64,000 nucleotides of DNA from Xanthobacter flavus (GCF_017875275.1 NZ_JAGGML010000001.1:558001-622000); one strand, 5' to 3'; positions 9,283 through 17,656 are shown, counted from the stretch's first letter. Notes: generated by a model not told the origin, from the letters alone. Made by a program: numbers and translations.

Positions 9283-10142
9283 GGCTCACCGCGCCGGATG
9301 ACGTAGGCATTGCCGAGATCCCTGGTCGCGGCGATGCCGAGGATGCGCCGGCGCTCGTCCTTCCAGGCGAGGGCCACCTGGGCGGACACGTCGTCGAGGT
9401 CTGTCGGATGGCCGGGCGCATAGGCATCGAGCCGCACCACGTTCCAGCCGTCCCTGGAGGGCAGCACGCGCCACTCGCCCTGCGGCAGCGCCACCAGCGT
9501 TTCCACGAACGGCGCGCCGAACGACGGCTCCAGCGACTTGCGGGGGCGCTCGCCGAAGATGAGGGCGCGGTTCTGGATCTCCTCGGGTTCCTCGCCGACG
9601 AGGATCTGCTCCAGCGTCTGGCGTGCCTCCGCCTCGGCGTTCGGGCCGGTGAAGGGCACGGAAATGAAGCTGATGGTCTCCGGCACGTCATATTGCGCGC
9701 GCCGCTTCTCGTACCAGGCTTCGAGCTCGGCGCGGGTCGGCTCCTTCACCTCGACGCCGTTGAAGATGAGCAGGCGCATCTTGTGGACGATGCGGTCGCG
9801 GATCATCTCGTCGCCCTTGTCGAGGCCCTGCGCCATGGCCTCGCGGAAGGTGATCTCGTTCAGGATCCACACGTCGACCAGCTTGCGATACTCGTCCGCC
9901 CCCGGCTCGCGGCCCTCGTGGGTGGACTTGAAGGCGTCGACGATGCTCTGGCGCACCTCGGGGGTGACCTCGATGAGCTTTTCCTTTGGCACCGCGGGCG
10001 TCACGGCCGCATGGGCCGCGAAGATCATGGCGCCGAGCACCATGAACTGGAGCAGCGGCTCGCCGATGAGCCGCCTCAGAAGACTCTTCTTCCCCGTGCC
10101 GGCCGGGCCATTCGCGCCCGCATTCAAACCCGATGCCGTCAA
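9279..10142 (-). CDS. Membrane-anchored parvulin-like peptidyl-prolyl isomerase (SurA/PpiC type)
   Basis: 287 residues, first gene of the operon with the HupE-like proteins. One N-terminal TM anchor (LLQFMVLGAMIFAAHAAV, about 30-47) places the rest in the periplasm. A helical SurA-like N-domain (about 55-140) precedes a PpiC-like region (about 150-265). The parvulin core is divergent: the usual RHIL motif is replaced by ISFISVPF, so catalytic activity is uncertain and a chaperone role is as likely. The only in-frame start is TTG at 10142, eight bases after a GGGGG run; an out-of-frame ATG lies seven bases upstream. Coupling to a HupE-like gene suggests it helps fold or gate that transporter. 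Confidence 0.8.
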   Translation of the reverse strand: MTASGLNAGANGPAGTGKKSLLRRLIGEPLLQFMVLGAMIFAAHAAVTPAVPKEKLIEVTPEVRQSIVDAFKSTHEGREPGADEYRKLVDVWILNEITFREAMAQGLDKGDEMIRDRIVHKMRLLIFNGVEVKEPTRAELEAWYEKRRAQYDVPETISFISVPFTGPNAEAEARQTLEQILVGEEPEEIQNRALIFGERPRKSLEPSFGAPFVETLVALPQGEWRVLPSRDGWNVVRLDAYAPGHPTDLDDVSAQVALAWKDERRRILGIAATRDLGNAYVIRRGEP

Positions 10143-10416
10143 GACTCATCCCCCGCCCACAGGGATGCGGAAAAGCGCATCCCTGCCACTTCGTGCTTCC
10201 GCGACTGCTGGCGGCGCATCCCCTAGCGGGCAACCGGTGTCGGCTTGATGACAGCGCCGGCACCACATCGGGCACGAGCGTGCATCGCGGACGGAGGCGC
10301 CGCCAGCTTCGCCTGGCGAGCCAATTTTCCCTTACTCTATTGCAAAATAACGAAAAACCAGCCTTTTTAATGCCAAGCTAAAGCCGTAACAGACCAGGCC
10401 AGACGGAGCGATCACC

Positions 10417-10812
10417 ATGTCATTGACGGGACGAATAGTGCTTTTTGCGGTCGCGGGAGCCATCCCGCTCTTTGCCGCTTCGGGTCCTGCCTTCGCGCAG
10501 AAAATCGATATGTAGCGCGAATATTATCAAGGACGCTGGACGTGGTATGGCGTCCACAAGGCGAGAGCTTCGCCCAACAATACGAGCCGAATCCAATTCA
10601 ATACGCCAACCCAGGCCGTCTACTTCTATGATAAGATCTGCTGGAACGTCACCATCAACAAAGGCGTCGGCGGGGATATTTTTTCGTTCGACAAGAAAAA
10701 CTACTTTGAAATGAACGTCGTCGGCTCTCAGATCAAGGCAAGGTTTTGGATCGACATGAAGCCCCCGGCACGCTCGCCCGACGCCACGACCACCTTTTCG
10801 CGGTTCAATTGA
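10417..10812 (+). pseudogene. Small secreted protein gene interrupted by an in-frame amber codon
   Basis: ATG at 10417 opens a signal peptide (MSLTGRIVLFAVAG..., cleavage near AFA-QK). The frame meets TAG at 10513-10515 (codon 33) but then continues open for 98 codons to a TGA at 10810. The downstream part looks coding: no further stops, mixed aromatic and polar residues (GRWTWYGV, FFSFDKKNYFEM-like stretch, two possible N-glycan-type NxT motifs that are irrelevant in bacteria) and one Cys. Base composition is visibly poorer in GC than neighbouring genes, and the upstream 10320-10400 is AT-rich, suggesting acquired DNA. No family recognised. Most likely a recently inactivated secreted protein; a sequencing error or amber readthrough are alternatives. 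Confidence 0.6.
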
Positions 10813-11007
10813 TAGAACGATCGAAACCGCGGCCCACAGGGCGCCTCGATCGCTGACGCTTTGCGGACAAGAACGGACTTTCTTCCGGTGGCAGATCGGC
10901 GCCCCGCGTGCCGGCTGCCACCGCATTCCAATATCTGCAGTCCCGGCATTGCCCGTCGTCGCGCCAAACGCCTCCGCCCGTTGGTTTCCCGGCTCACCTT
11001 CCATGGC

Positions 11008-11039
11008 GTCACAGAACCTTCAGCACCCGGTCACAGAAC
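11008..11039 (+). promoter_or_regulatory. Two direct repeats 22 bp apart upstream of the PHP gene
   Basis: The 10-mer GTCACAGAAC occurs at 11008-11017 and again at 11030-11039, a period of 22 bp, close to two helical turns. It lies 58 bases before the start of the secreted phosphoesterase gene. The spacing fits a dimeric regulator site, but no regulator is identified. Confidence 0.35.
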
Positions 11040-11097
11040 ACCGCTAGGAGGCCCTCACGGGCGGACTGGCGTCCGTGGGAAAATCAGGGGTTGGAGC

Positions 11098-13032
11098 ATG
11101 AAGGGCGGGGTGCTGACACAGCAGCTCATCGCGGGGGCGTCGGTCCTCGCTGTTGCCGGCGGGGCGGCGTTGATGCCGACGCAGGCGTTCGCCGACAGCT
11201 ACATGGCCGGCGACTTCCACAATCACACACCGTGCTCGGACGGCCGCTCGTCGGTCGAGACCATGGTGAAGAAGGCGGTCCAGAGCTACGGCCTGGAATG
11301 GCTCGGCGCGGCCGATCACGGCGGCTCCAGCCCCCGCGACTGCCGCGTGGACGACCCGGAGGGTGACGGTTCCACCACCGGTACCGGCCGCTTCTTCGAT
11401 CAGGTCCAGGGCCTGGTGATCAAGGGCGACACGGCCACCTCGCAGGGCCACCGCTCCATGTGGCGTTGGCAGAGCGCGGAAGAGATCATCTTCCCCGAGC
11501 TCGTGCGCCTCGCCAAGGAGACCGGCGTGCCGATGCTCTATGCCGGCATCGAAACCAACGTGCCCGGCCACGAGCACACCTCCATGACGGTCATCGGCAA
11601 TCAGAAGCCGCAGAACGCCATCGAGAAGAAGGGTCTGTTCGGCAAGAAGAACAAGGACAAGGACACCGGAGACGCCAGCGCGGTGGCCGAGTTCGAATAC
11701 CGCTTCGACCGCTCCGACGCCGACTTCGGCAAGGGCGCGCCGACCCACAATTGGGAAGGCAAGGTCGCCAATGCGTCCGGCGTCGGCTCGGGCACGGCGA
11801 ACCACCGGAACAAGGCGGTTCCCTCCGTCCAGTGGCTGCAGAAGTACTATCCGCTCGACAGCTACTACGTGCCTGCGCATCTCGAGCGCGCCGGCGTGTT
11901 CAACCCGGACAAGAACAACGGCTTCAACATCGAGCACCTGCGCGACTTCAACAACGCGGGTCCGACCGTCGCCGTGGGCTTCGAGAGCCAGCCGGGCCAC
12001 CAGGCCTCGAACAATCGCGGCGAATACCGCGCCGGCTTCTGCGGCACCGGCTGCGACTCGGTGGGCGTGACCACGTTCGGCGGCACCGGCATCTATGCCG
12101 CCAAGATCGGCGGCGTGTGGGACGCGCTGCTGGGTGAAGGCCGCAACTGGTTCTTCTACGCCAGCTCCGACTGGCACAACCGCGGCGCCTTCTCCATCTA
12201 CGAGAAGGGCACCACCAACGACTTCTACCCCGGCGAGTACCAGAAGCTCTACATCCCGCGCCCCAAGCGCAATGTGGCGCTCCGCCCGCAGGTGGTGGTC
12301 GACGGCGTGCGCTCGGGCAACTCCTACTCGGTGCAGGGCGATCTCATCTCCGGCGAGCTCACCTATTCCGCCAAGGCCGGCCTCGGCGCCAAGGCGGGCA
12401 TGGGCGAAACGCTGGTCGTGAAGCGCGGCAAGTCGGTGACGCTGACCCTCGAGGTCAACGTGCCCACCGGCACCAACTACTCGCCCTACACCTTCAACAA
12501 CCCGTCGCTGGCCCAGATCGGCATCCAGGAGCCGCTCAACAAGCCGACGCTGCGTCAGGTGCAGTTCATCAAGGGTGACGTGACCGGCGTCGTGGCGCCC
12601 ACCAGCGCCAACTACACCGCCGGCACCAATGCCTCGGCGGCGATCATCGCCACCTTCGGCCCGTCCACCTGGAAGGCGCGCGGCACCAAGCGCACCATGA
12701 CCGTCACCATCCCGAACGTGCAGAACAACATGTACGTCCGCGTGCGTGGCTCCAACCTGCCGGCCTCCGTGCCGGCCGAGACCGACGCCCAGGGCAACCC
12801 GCTCAACGACTGGGATCCGGAAAACGCCGCGCAGGGCCCGTTCGTGCCCTGCAACGACGCCGCCTGCCCCTCGCACCTCGTGGTGCGCGACGGCCAGAAG
12901 ATCTCCAGCTACGACGTGGCCGCGTGGTCGGACCTGTGGTTCTACGCGAACCCCATCTTCATCCGCGTCTCCGACCAGCCGGAACTCCTCGTCGAGACCA
13001 ACGAGAAGCTCGCGGTCTCCCTGGCCAAGTGA
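11098..13032 (+). CDS. Secreted PHP-type metallophosphoesterase-like protein (DUF3604-like)
   Basis: 644 residues with an N-terminal signal peptide ending near TQAFA-DS, so exported. The mature protein opens with GDFHNHTPCSDGRSS and, 31 residues on, AADHGG: the HxH and DH metal-binding motifs of PHP phosphoesterases. A third histidine motif SSDWHNRG lies near 355. The C-terminal half (about 430-640) appears beta-rich and includes a CNDAACPSH cysteine pair. PHP enzymes use a multinuclear metal site to hydrolyse phosphoesters; the exact substrate is unknown. The ATG at 11098 follows a CAGGGG ribosome site and the signal peptide; the open frame extends further upstream without one. Divergent from the isomerase/HupE operon and followed by a terminator. 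Confidence 0.8.
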   Translation: MKGGVLTQQLIAGASVLAVAGGAALMPTQAFADSYMAGDFHNHTPCSDGRSSVETMVKKAVQSYGLEWLGAADHGGSSPRDCRVDDPEGDGSTTGTGRFFDQVQGLVIKGDTATSQGHRSMWRWQSAEEIIFPELVRLAKETGVPMLYAGIETNVPGHEHTSMTVIGNQKPQNAIEKKGLFGKKNKDKDTGDASAVAEFEYRFDRSDADFGKGAPTHNWEGKVANASGVGSGTANHRNKAVPSVQWLQKYYPLDSYYVPAHLERAGVFNPDKNNGFNIEHLRDFNNAGPTVAVGFESQPGHQASNNRGEYRAGFCGTGCDSVGVTTFGGTGIYAAKIGGVWDALLGEGRNWFFYASSDWHNRGAFSIYEKGTTNDFYPGEYQKLYIPRPKRNVALRPQVVVDGVRSGNSYSVQGDLISGELTYSAKAGLGAKAGMGETLVVKRGKSVTLTLEVNVPTGTNYSPYTFNNPSLAQIGIQEPLNKPTLRQVQFIKGDVTGVVAPTSANYTAGTNASAAIIATFGPSTWKARGTKRTMTVTIPNVQNNMYVRVRGSNLPASVPAETDAQGNPLNDWDPENAAQGPFVPCNDAACPSHLVVRDGQKISSYDVAAWSDLWFYANPIFIRVSDQPELLVETNEKLAVSLAK

Positions 13033-13103
13033 CGCCTGCTCAGTGATGGGCAGCTGACGACAGAAGACAAGCGCCGGCCACGGCCGGCGCGAGACCTTCG
13101 GAT

Positions 13104-13135
13104 GCCGGGGGCCTTCGGGCCTCCGGCTTCTTTCG
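13104..13135 (+). terminator. Terminator after the PHP gene
   Basis: A 10-bp GC-rich stem with TTCG tetraloop (arms 13104-13113 and 13118-13127, one G-T pair) followed by a pyrimidine-rich tail. A second palindrome (13071-13090) precedes it. Confidence 0.6.
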
Positions 13136-13156
13136 CTTTCAGGGATCGTCTCGTTC

Positions 13157-15802
13157 ATGTCCCAGGTTCAGGCTTCGCAGTCCCGATCCGCCGCGTCGCA
13201 GGACCTGACGCTCGGCCGAAACGCGCGCACCGGCATCGCCATAACGCTGGTCGCGACCCTCTCGGGCTTCGCGGGCCTCGGTTACGAGATCGTCTGGACC
13301 CGCATGCTCGCCGTCAGCCTCGGCCATGAGCTGGTGGCGGTGCTGGGGGTGATTTCCGCCCTGTTCGGCGGCCTCGCATTGGGCAGCCTGCTGCTGGGCC
13401 GAGCCATCGCCGCGAGCCGGCGGCCCGCCGTCTGGTATGCCGGCCTTGAGCTGGTGATCGGCGCCTGGGCGCTGGTTCTCATCGTCGCGACGCCGCACTT
13501 CGGCGATCTCGTGCCCACGCTGGTGCCGGTGGATGCCTCGGCGCTGCGGCAATGGTCCGTCGCCTTCGCTTTGCCCTTCGTGCTGCTGCTGCCGGCGACC
13601 CTCGCCATGGGCGCCACCCTGCCGGCGCTTGAAGCCGTGCTCGCGCCGCGACTCGCCTCCGGGGCGGCGGTGGGGCACGTCTATGCCGCCAACACCTTCG
13701 GCGCGGTGGCGGGCACGCTGGCCACCGCCTTCCTCATCATCCCCGCCCTCGGCCTCAATGCGACGCTGGTTCTGTGCGCCGTCCTGAATGCGCTGTGCGC
13801 GGCAGCGATGCTGGCCGTAGCCCGGAACTCCGCAGCGGCGCCGGTCACTCGCCCGATTCGCGCGCCTGAGACCGCATCCGCCGCGCTACCCGTTCTGGTC
13901 CCCCTGTTCCTCACCGGCCTTCTCGGCATCGGCTATGAGGTGCTGACAGTGCGGGTGCTGAGCCAGATTCTCGAAAACACCATCTACACCTTCGCCATCC
14001 TGCTCGCCTGCTACCTTGCCGGCACCGCGCTCGGGGCGGCGTTCTATGCCCGGTGGGAGGCGAATCGCGGGCCGGGTGGAGAGGGCACGATCGGCTGGCT
14101 CGTCACACTCACCGCCCTCGCCTGCCTCGCCGGAGCGGCGCTGCTCGGCGCCTCCGGGGTGATTCTCTCGGGCCTCAAGGCCGTGTTGCCCGTCACAGTG
14201 GCCGGCCGGCTCTCGGCCGAGGTCGCCATCGCCGCGCTGGCCTTCCTGCCACCCACCCTCGCCATGGGCGCGCTGTTCACCGCCCTTGCCCAGCGCGCAT
14301 CCGACCGGCTCGGCGGCGTCGGACCGGGGCTCGCGGCCAATACGCTGGGCGCTGCGCTGGCGCCCATGCTGTTCGGCCCCGTCCTGCTGCCCCTGATGGG
14401 GGCCAAATACGCCTTCGCGCTGCTTGCCGCCGCCTATGTGCTGGCGCTGCCGCTCCGGAGCCGCGCGGCGCTGGCCGGCGGCGGGCTGACGCTGACGGCG
14501 ACGCTGGCGCTGGTGCTCGCGCCCATCTCCCTGCGCTTCGTGCAGGTCCCGGAAGGCGGCGCGCTGGAATGGCACCGCGACGGCGTGATGGCGGCGGTGA
14601 GCGTGGTGCGCAATTCCGCCGGCGACCGCCACCTGCAGGTGAACAACCATTTCCGCATGGGCGGCAGCGCCTCCATGCGCTCGGACCACCGGCAGGCGCA
14701 CATCCCTTTGCTGCTGCATCCGAATCCGCACAGCGCCCTGTTCCTCGGCCTCGGCACTGGCGCGACCCTCTCCGCCGCCGGCGACCATCCCGGCCTCAAG
14801 GTGGAGGGCGTGGAACTGGTGCCCGAGGTGGTGGAGAGCTTCCCCTATTTCGAGCGCACGCCGCCACGCCTCGCCGGCAATCCGGACATCCGCATCCATG
14901 TGGCCGATGCCCGCCGCTTCGTGCGCGCCGGGACGACGCCCTATGACGTGATCGTCGCGGACCTCTACCACCCCTCCGTGGACGGCTCCGGCGCGCTCTA
15001 TGCCCGCGAGCATTTCGCCGCCATCCGCGACCGCCTCGCGCCGGACGGGCTGTTCTGCCAGTGGCTGCCGCTGCACCAGCTCGACATCGCGACGCTGCGG
15101 GTGATCGTGCGCACCTTCCTCGACGTGTTTCCGGACACGACGGCATGGCTCGCCCAATTCAGCGTGGAGACGCCGCTCGTGGCGCTGGTGGGCCGCCGCA
15201 CGCCCGCCGCCTACCCGGCCGACTGGGTGGAGCGCCGCGTGCGCGACCGCGCACTCGCGGCGGGGCTGAAGGCGGTGGATATGGACGGCAGCTTCGCCCT
15301 CTTCGGCCTCCACCTCGCCGGCCCGGCGGAGCTGGCCCGCTTCGCCGGCGATGCCCCGCTCAACACCGACGACCGGCCGGTGGTGACGGCCGCCGCCCCG
15401 GGCACCGCCTATGCCGCCAGCGAGCGGCCGGCCGACCGTCTGGTGGCGCTCCTCGCGGCGCTTCATCCGGCGCCGGAGGCGCTGCTGGCCGGGGCCGATC
15501 CCGCCACGCAGGCGCGGCTCGCCGCCTACTGGACCGCGCGGGACGGCTATATCGGCATGGGCGCCCGGGCGCTGGCGGCGAAGGGTCCGCGCGACGTCAT
15601 CGGCACGCTGGCGCCGCAGCTCATCGAGCTGGTGCGCATCAGCCCGGATTTCGATGCCGCCTACGCGCCCGTGCTCGCCATGGCGCGACAGCTCGCCGTC
15701 ACTGATCCTTCGGGCGCCCGGCGGCTCCTAGAAGCATTGGATAGGGCGAACCCGAGCCGGCCCGAGGCGCGGCGGCTGCTGTCCCGGCTGCCGCCGGCGT
15801 GA
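13157..15802 (+). CDS. Fused multi-TM permease / spermidine synthase-like protein
   Basis: 881 residues. The N-terminal half (about 25-465) is a membrane domain of about 12-14 helices of the fused MFS/spermidine synthase type, starting LSGFAGLGYEIVWTRML. The C-terminal half carries a spermidine-synthase-like Rossmann fold: ALFLGLGTGATLS is the nucleotide-binding glycine loop, VEGVELVPEVV its acidic strand, and VADLYHPSVDGSG corresponds to the catalytic loop. Whether it aminopropylates polyamines is uncertain; the gatekeeper region differs from soluble SpeE. A tail of about 130 residues after the enzyme fold looks helical. It follows the PHP gene after a terminator, and its 3' end overlaps the convergent CopC-like gene by 104 bases. 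Confidence 0.85.
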   Translation: MSQVQASQSRSAASQDLTLGRNARTGIAITLVATLSGFAGLGYEIVWTRMLAVSLGHELVAVLGVISALFGGLALGSLLLGRAIAASRRPAVWYAGLELVIGAWALVLIVATPHFGDLVPTLVPVDASALRQWSVAFALPFVLLLPATLAMGATLPALEAVLAPRLASGAAVGHVYAANTFGAVAGTLATAFLIIPALGLNATLVLCAVLNALCAAAMLAVARNSAAAPVTRPIRAPETASAALPVLVPLFLTGLLGIGYEVLTVRVLSQILENTIYTFAILLACYLAGTALGAAFYARWEANRGPGGEGTIGWLVTLTALACLAGAALLGASGVILSGLKAVLPVTVAGRLSAEVAIAALAFLPPTLAMGALFTALAQRASDRLGGVGPGLAANTLGAALAPMLFGPVLLPLMGAKYAFALLAAAYVLALPLRSRAALAGGGLTLTATLALVLAPISLRFVQVPEGGALEWHRDGVMAAVSVVRNSAGDRHLQVNNHFRMGGSASMRSDHRQAHIPLLLHPNPHSALFLGLGTGATLSAAGDHPGLKVEGVELVPEVVESFPYFERTPPRLAGNPDIRIHVADARRFVRAGTTPYDVIVADLYHPSVDGSGALYAREHFAAIRDRLAPDGLFCQWLPLHQLDIATLRVIVRTFLDVFPDTTAWLAQFSVETPLVALVGRRTPAAYPADWVERRVRDRALAAGLKAVDMDGSFALFGLHLAGPAELARFAGDAPLNTDDRPVVTAAAPGTAYAASERPADRLVALLAALHPAPEALLAGADPATQARLAAYWTARDGYIGMGARALAAKGPRDVIGTLAPQLIELVRISPDFDAAYAPVLAMARQLAVTDPSGARRLLEALDRANPSRPEARRLLSRLPPA

Positions 15803-16181
15803 CGGGCGGGATTTCCCCCGCCTTTGCCACGGTGAAGGCGATGGAGCCGCCGTCCGCATGGTGGTGGCGGCGCAGATAGCCGTTCCATTCCACCAGATAC
15901 TTGCCGGGCGGCAGGGGCTGGGTCATGCGGAACGCGGTCTGGCGCACCTCCTGCGACGGACGCGCCCAATCGGTCGGCCACACGGCCTTGTCGTCGAGGC
16001 TCACCACCCGCACGTCGTCGAGCCGGAACTCGTCGGTGAAGTCGATGGTGACTTCCGGCTGCGTCTCGATCAGCACCGCGTTGGCGTTCGGAACGGACTG
16101 GTCGAACGCGCACTGGGCCTGCGCCCCTGTCGCCGCGAGGCCGACACCTAAAACGACCGCGATTGCTGCATGAAGGCGCAT
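15699..16181 (-). CDS. Periplasmic CopC-fold protein with altered copper ligands
   Basis: 160 residues; signal peptide MRLHAAIAVVLGVGLAATGA ends at AQA-QC. The mature part reads like a CopC/YcnJ-type beta barrel: PEVTIDFTDEFRLDDVRVV then LPPGKYLVEWNGYLRRHHHADGG. Classical CopC begins with a copper-binding His after cleavage; here the mature start is Gln-Cys and the usual DGH motif becomes HHHADGG, so metal binding, if any, differs. The last 30 residues are low-complexity and lie antisense to the preceding gene. Two tandem copies of the GGGAGAG ribosome site precede two possible starts (16181 and 16199); the first gives the cleaner signal peptide. Role unknown. Confidence 0.65.
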   Translation of the reverse strand: MRLHAAIAVVLGVGLAATGAQAQCAFDQSVPNANAVLIETQPEVTIDFTDEFRLDDVRVVSLDDKAVWPTDWARPSQEVRQTAFRMTQPLPPGKYLVEWNGYLRRHHHADGGSIAFTVAKAGEIPPVTPAAAGTAAAAPRAGSGSPYPMLLGAAGRPKDQ

Positions 16182-16231
16182 GGGGCTCTCCCTGAACATG
16201 GGCCTCTCCCTGAAAAGGCGTGCTCTTGCGT

Positions 16232-16909
16232 TCAAGTGAAGTGGATGGCGTAGCCGAAATTGTCGAGGCGGTCGGGAATGGCGTTGAACGCCACCGAGAT
16301 GCGCCGCCCGCCCTTGTTCACCGGCACCTCGTGCAGCAGGTAGCTCGGGAACATCACAAGATCGCCCGCGCCCGTCTGCGGCATGGCGAACTTGCCGCCG
16401 TTGAAGGCGTTGATGCGGGCATTGGGATTGGTGTTGCCGAAGATGAAGCCGCTGCCGCCGATGGCCTTGTGGAAGACGATGTTGGCGGAGGGGTGCGCTT
16501 CCGTCAGATAGACGACGCCGGAGATGAAGCTGTTGGCATGGGTGTGGATGGCCTGGTGCCCGCCCGGTTCCAGCACGTTCACCCAGATTTCCTTGATCTG
16601 CCAGCGCAGCGCCTCGCCGAACAGCACCTCGCCGAACTCCGTCACCTTGGGCAGCACCAGCGCGCCGAGCCGCGACAGCAGGGTGTCCGACTGGTCGCCC
16701 GCCACGGGCGTGTGGGAGAGCAGGTCCGAATAGGCGTTGGTGAGCGAGGTGCGGTCCGCCACCTCGGCCGCGAGCGCCGCCACGTCGGCGGGGCCGACGA
16801 GGCCCTCGACGCGCATCACGGGGGTGGGGAAAAGTCCGATGAGCTGGGTCACGACAGGCCGGCCGATGTGCGCGAGACGGGGAGACGGCGCACTTTCCCT
16901 ATGGCCCAT
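16232..16909 (-). CDS. Putative 2-oxoglutarate/Fe(II) oxygenase (TIGR02466-like)
   Basis: 225 residues resembling the TIGR02466 family of cupin-fold 2OG-Fe(II) oxygenases. Visible family marks: LIGLFPTPVM at the N-terminus, GGHQAIHTHANSFISGVVYL with candidate iron-binding histidines, and a distal FPSYLLHEVPVNKGGRRIS giving the second His and the Arg that would bind 2-oxoglutarate. Substrate unknown; relatives often sit in phage or secondary-metabolism contexts. The ATG at 16909 gives 225 residues, while a GTG at 16852 just before TQLIGLF is the closer match to where the family begins. It precedes the CopC-like gene on the same strand with a 50-base gap. Confidence 0.75.
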   Translation of the reverse strand: MGHRESAPSPRLAHIGRPVVTQLIGLFPTPVMRVEGLVGPADVAALAAEVADRTSLTNAYSDLLSHTPVAGDQSDTLLSRLGALVLPKVTEFGEVLFGEALRWQIKEIWVNVLEPGGHQAIHTHANSFISGVVYLTEAHPSANIVFHKAIGGSGFIFGNTNPNARINAFNGGKFAMPQTGAGDLVMFPSYLLHEVPVNKGGRRISVAFNAIPDRLDNFGYAIHFT

Positions 16910-16966
16910 GACCCCACGATGACGACCTGAGGTGACGCGCGGCCGGCAAACGCCCGAAGCCAACCG

Positions 16967-17656
16967 TCAATGGCTCGAATCGAGATCCGCCGGAGAGGGC
17001 TTCGTGCGGCGCGGCACCAGCACCTGCCCGGCCACCGGCTTCGCATTGCCGACCTGCGCCGCGGCGAACGGGCCTTCGGAGCCGCGCGGCGGCTGGGGGC
17101 CGCCCTTGCCGGGGGCGGGCAAGGCGAGGGTCACGGTGTCGGCACTGCCGTGCATGACCACATCGCGCGGGCCGACGCTGCGCAGCGTCCAACCGCCATG
17201 GGCATCGCCGACCTTGAGGCGCACGATCTGGCCGCTGGCCTGATCGGTGAAGATGCCGATGCTGCCGGCCGTGCTCACCACCGTGCCCATCAGCGCGAGT
17301 TGCGGACGCGGCGCGGCGACGGCGGCGGGCGGTGCGGAGGGCGGCGGAGGCGCCAGCGCCACCGGCTGATCGGGCGGGCGGCGCGAGGGCGTGAACAGGG
17401 GGCGGTCGCGGGTCGCCGACAGGCTTTCGATGGGGACCGCCCACAGGGGATTTCCGCGCTCGGGGTCGGCGCTGGCCGTGGGGGGGCGGGCGGGCGGCTG
17501 GCCGGGCGCGAGAAATTCGATCTGCGGCGGGGGCGCCTCCACCTCGGTCGAGGCCGCGGAAACAGCGGTGGCGATCCCCGCGACGGCAACCGGAAGGGCA
17601 AGGGCGAGCGCAAGCAAGCGCCGACGGCGCGCGGATGGGGGGACGAGGCGGATCAT
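16967..17656 (-). CDS. Type II secretion GspC/GspN-like inner-membrane component
   Basis: Last gene of the minus-strand secretion operon, 229 residues. One N-terminal TM (about 13-33), then a Pro-rich linker, the conserved patch LSATRDRPLFTPSRRPP, and a beta-rich domain (about 118-175: LALMGTVVSTAGSIGIFTD, VGDAHGGWTLRSV) like the HR domain by which GspC contacts the secretin. Such proteins are annotated as GspC or GspN in related genomes. Its ATG overlaps the gspM stop by 4 bases. The C-terminus is low-complexity and lacks an obvious PDZ domain, which shortens it relative to enterobacterial GspC. Confidence 0.7.
   Translation of the reverse strand: MIRLVPPSARRRRLLALALALPVAVAGIATAVSAASTEVEAPPPQIEFLAPGQPPARPPTASADPERGNPLWAVPIESLSATRDRPLFTPSRRPPDQPVALAPPPPSAPPAAVAAPRPQLALMGTVVSTAGSIGIFTDQASGQIVRLKVGDAHGGWTLRSVGPRDVVMHGSADTVTLALPAPGKGGPQPPRGSEGPFAAAQVGNAKPVAGQVLVPRRTKPSPADLDSSH

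Noticed and set aside
10417-10812. Amber codon as a programmed pyrrolysine site
   Set aside because: Pyrrolysine machinery is not expected in this group and none is in the window; recent inactivation is simpler.
11044-13158. Minus-strand open frame of 704 codons opposite the PHP gene
   Set aside because: Opposite a gene with signal peptide and metal motifs; its translation has no recognisable domain and has antisense composition.
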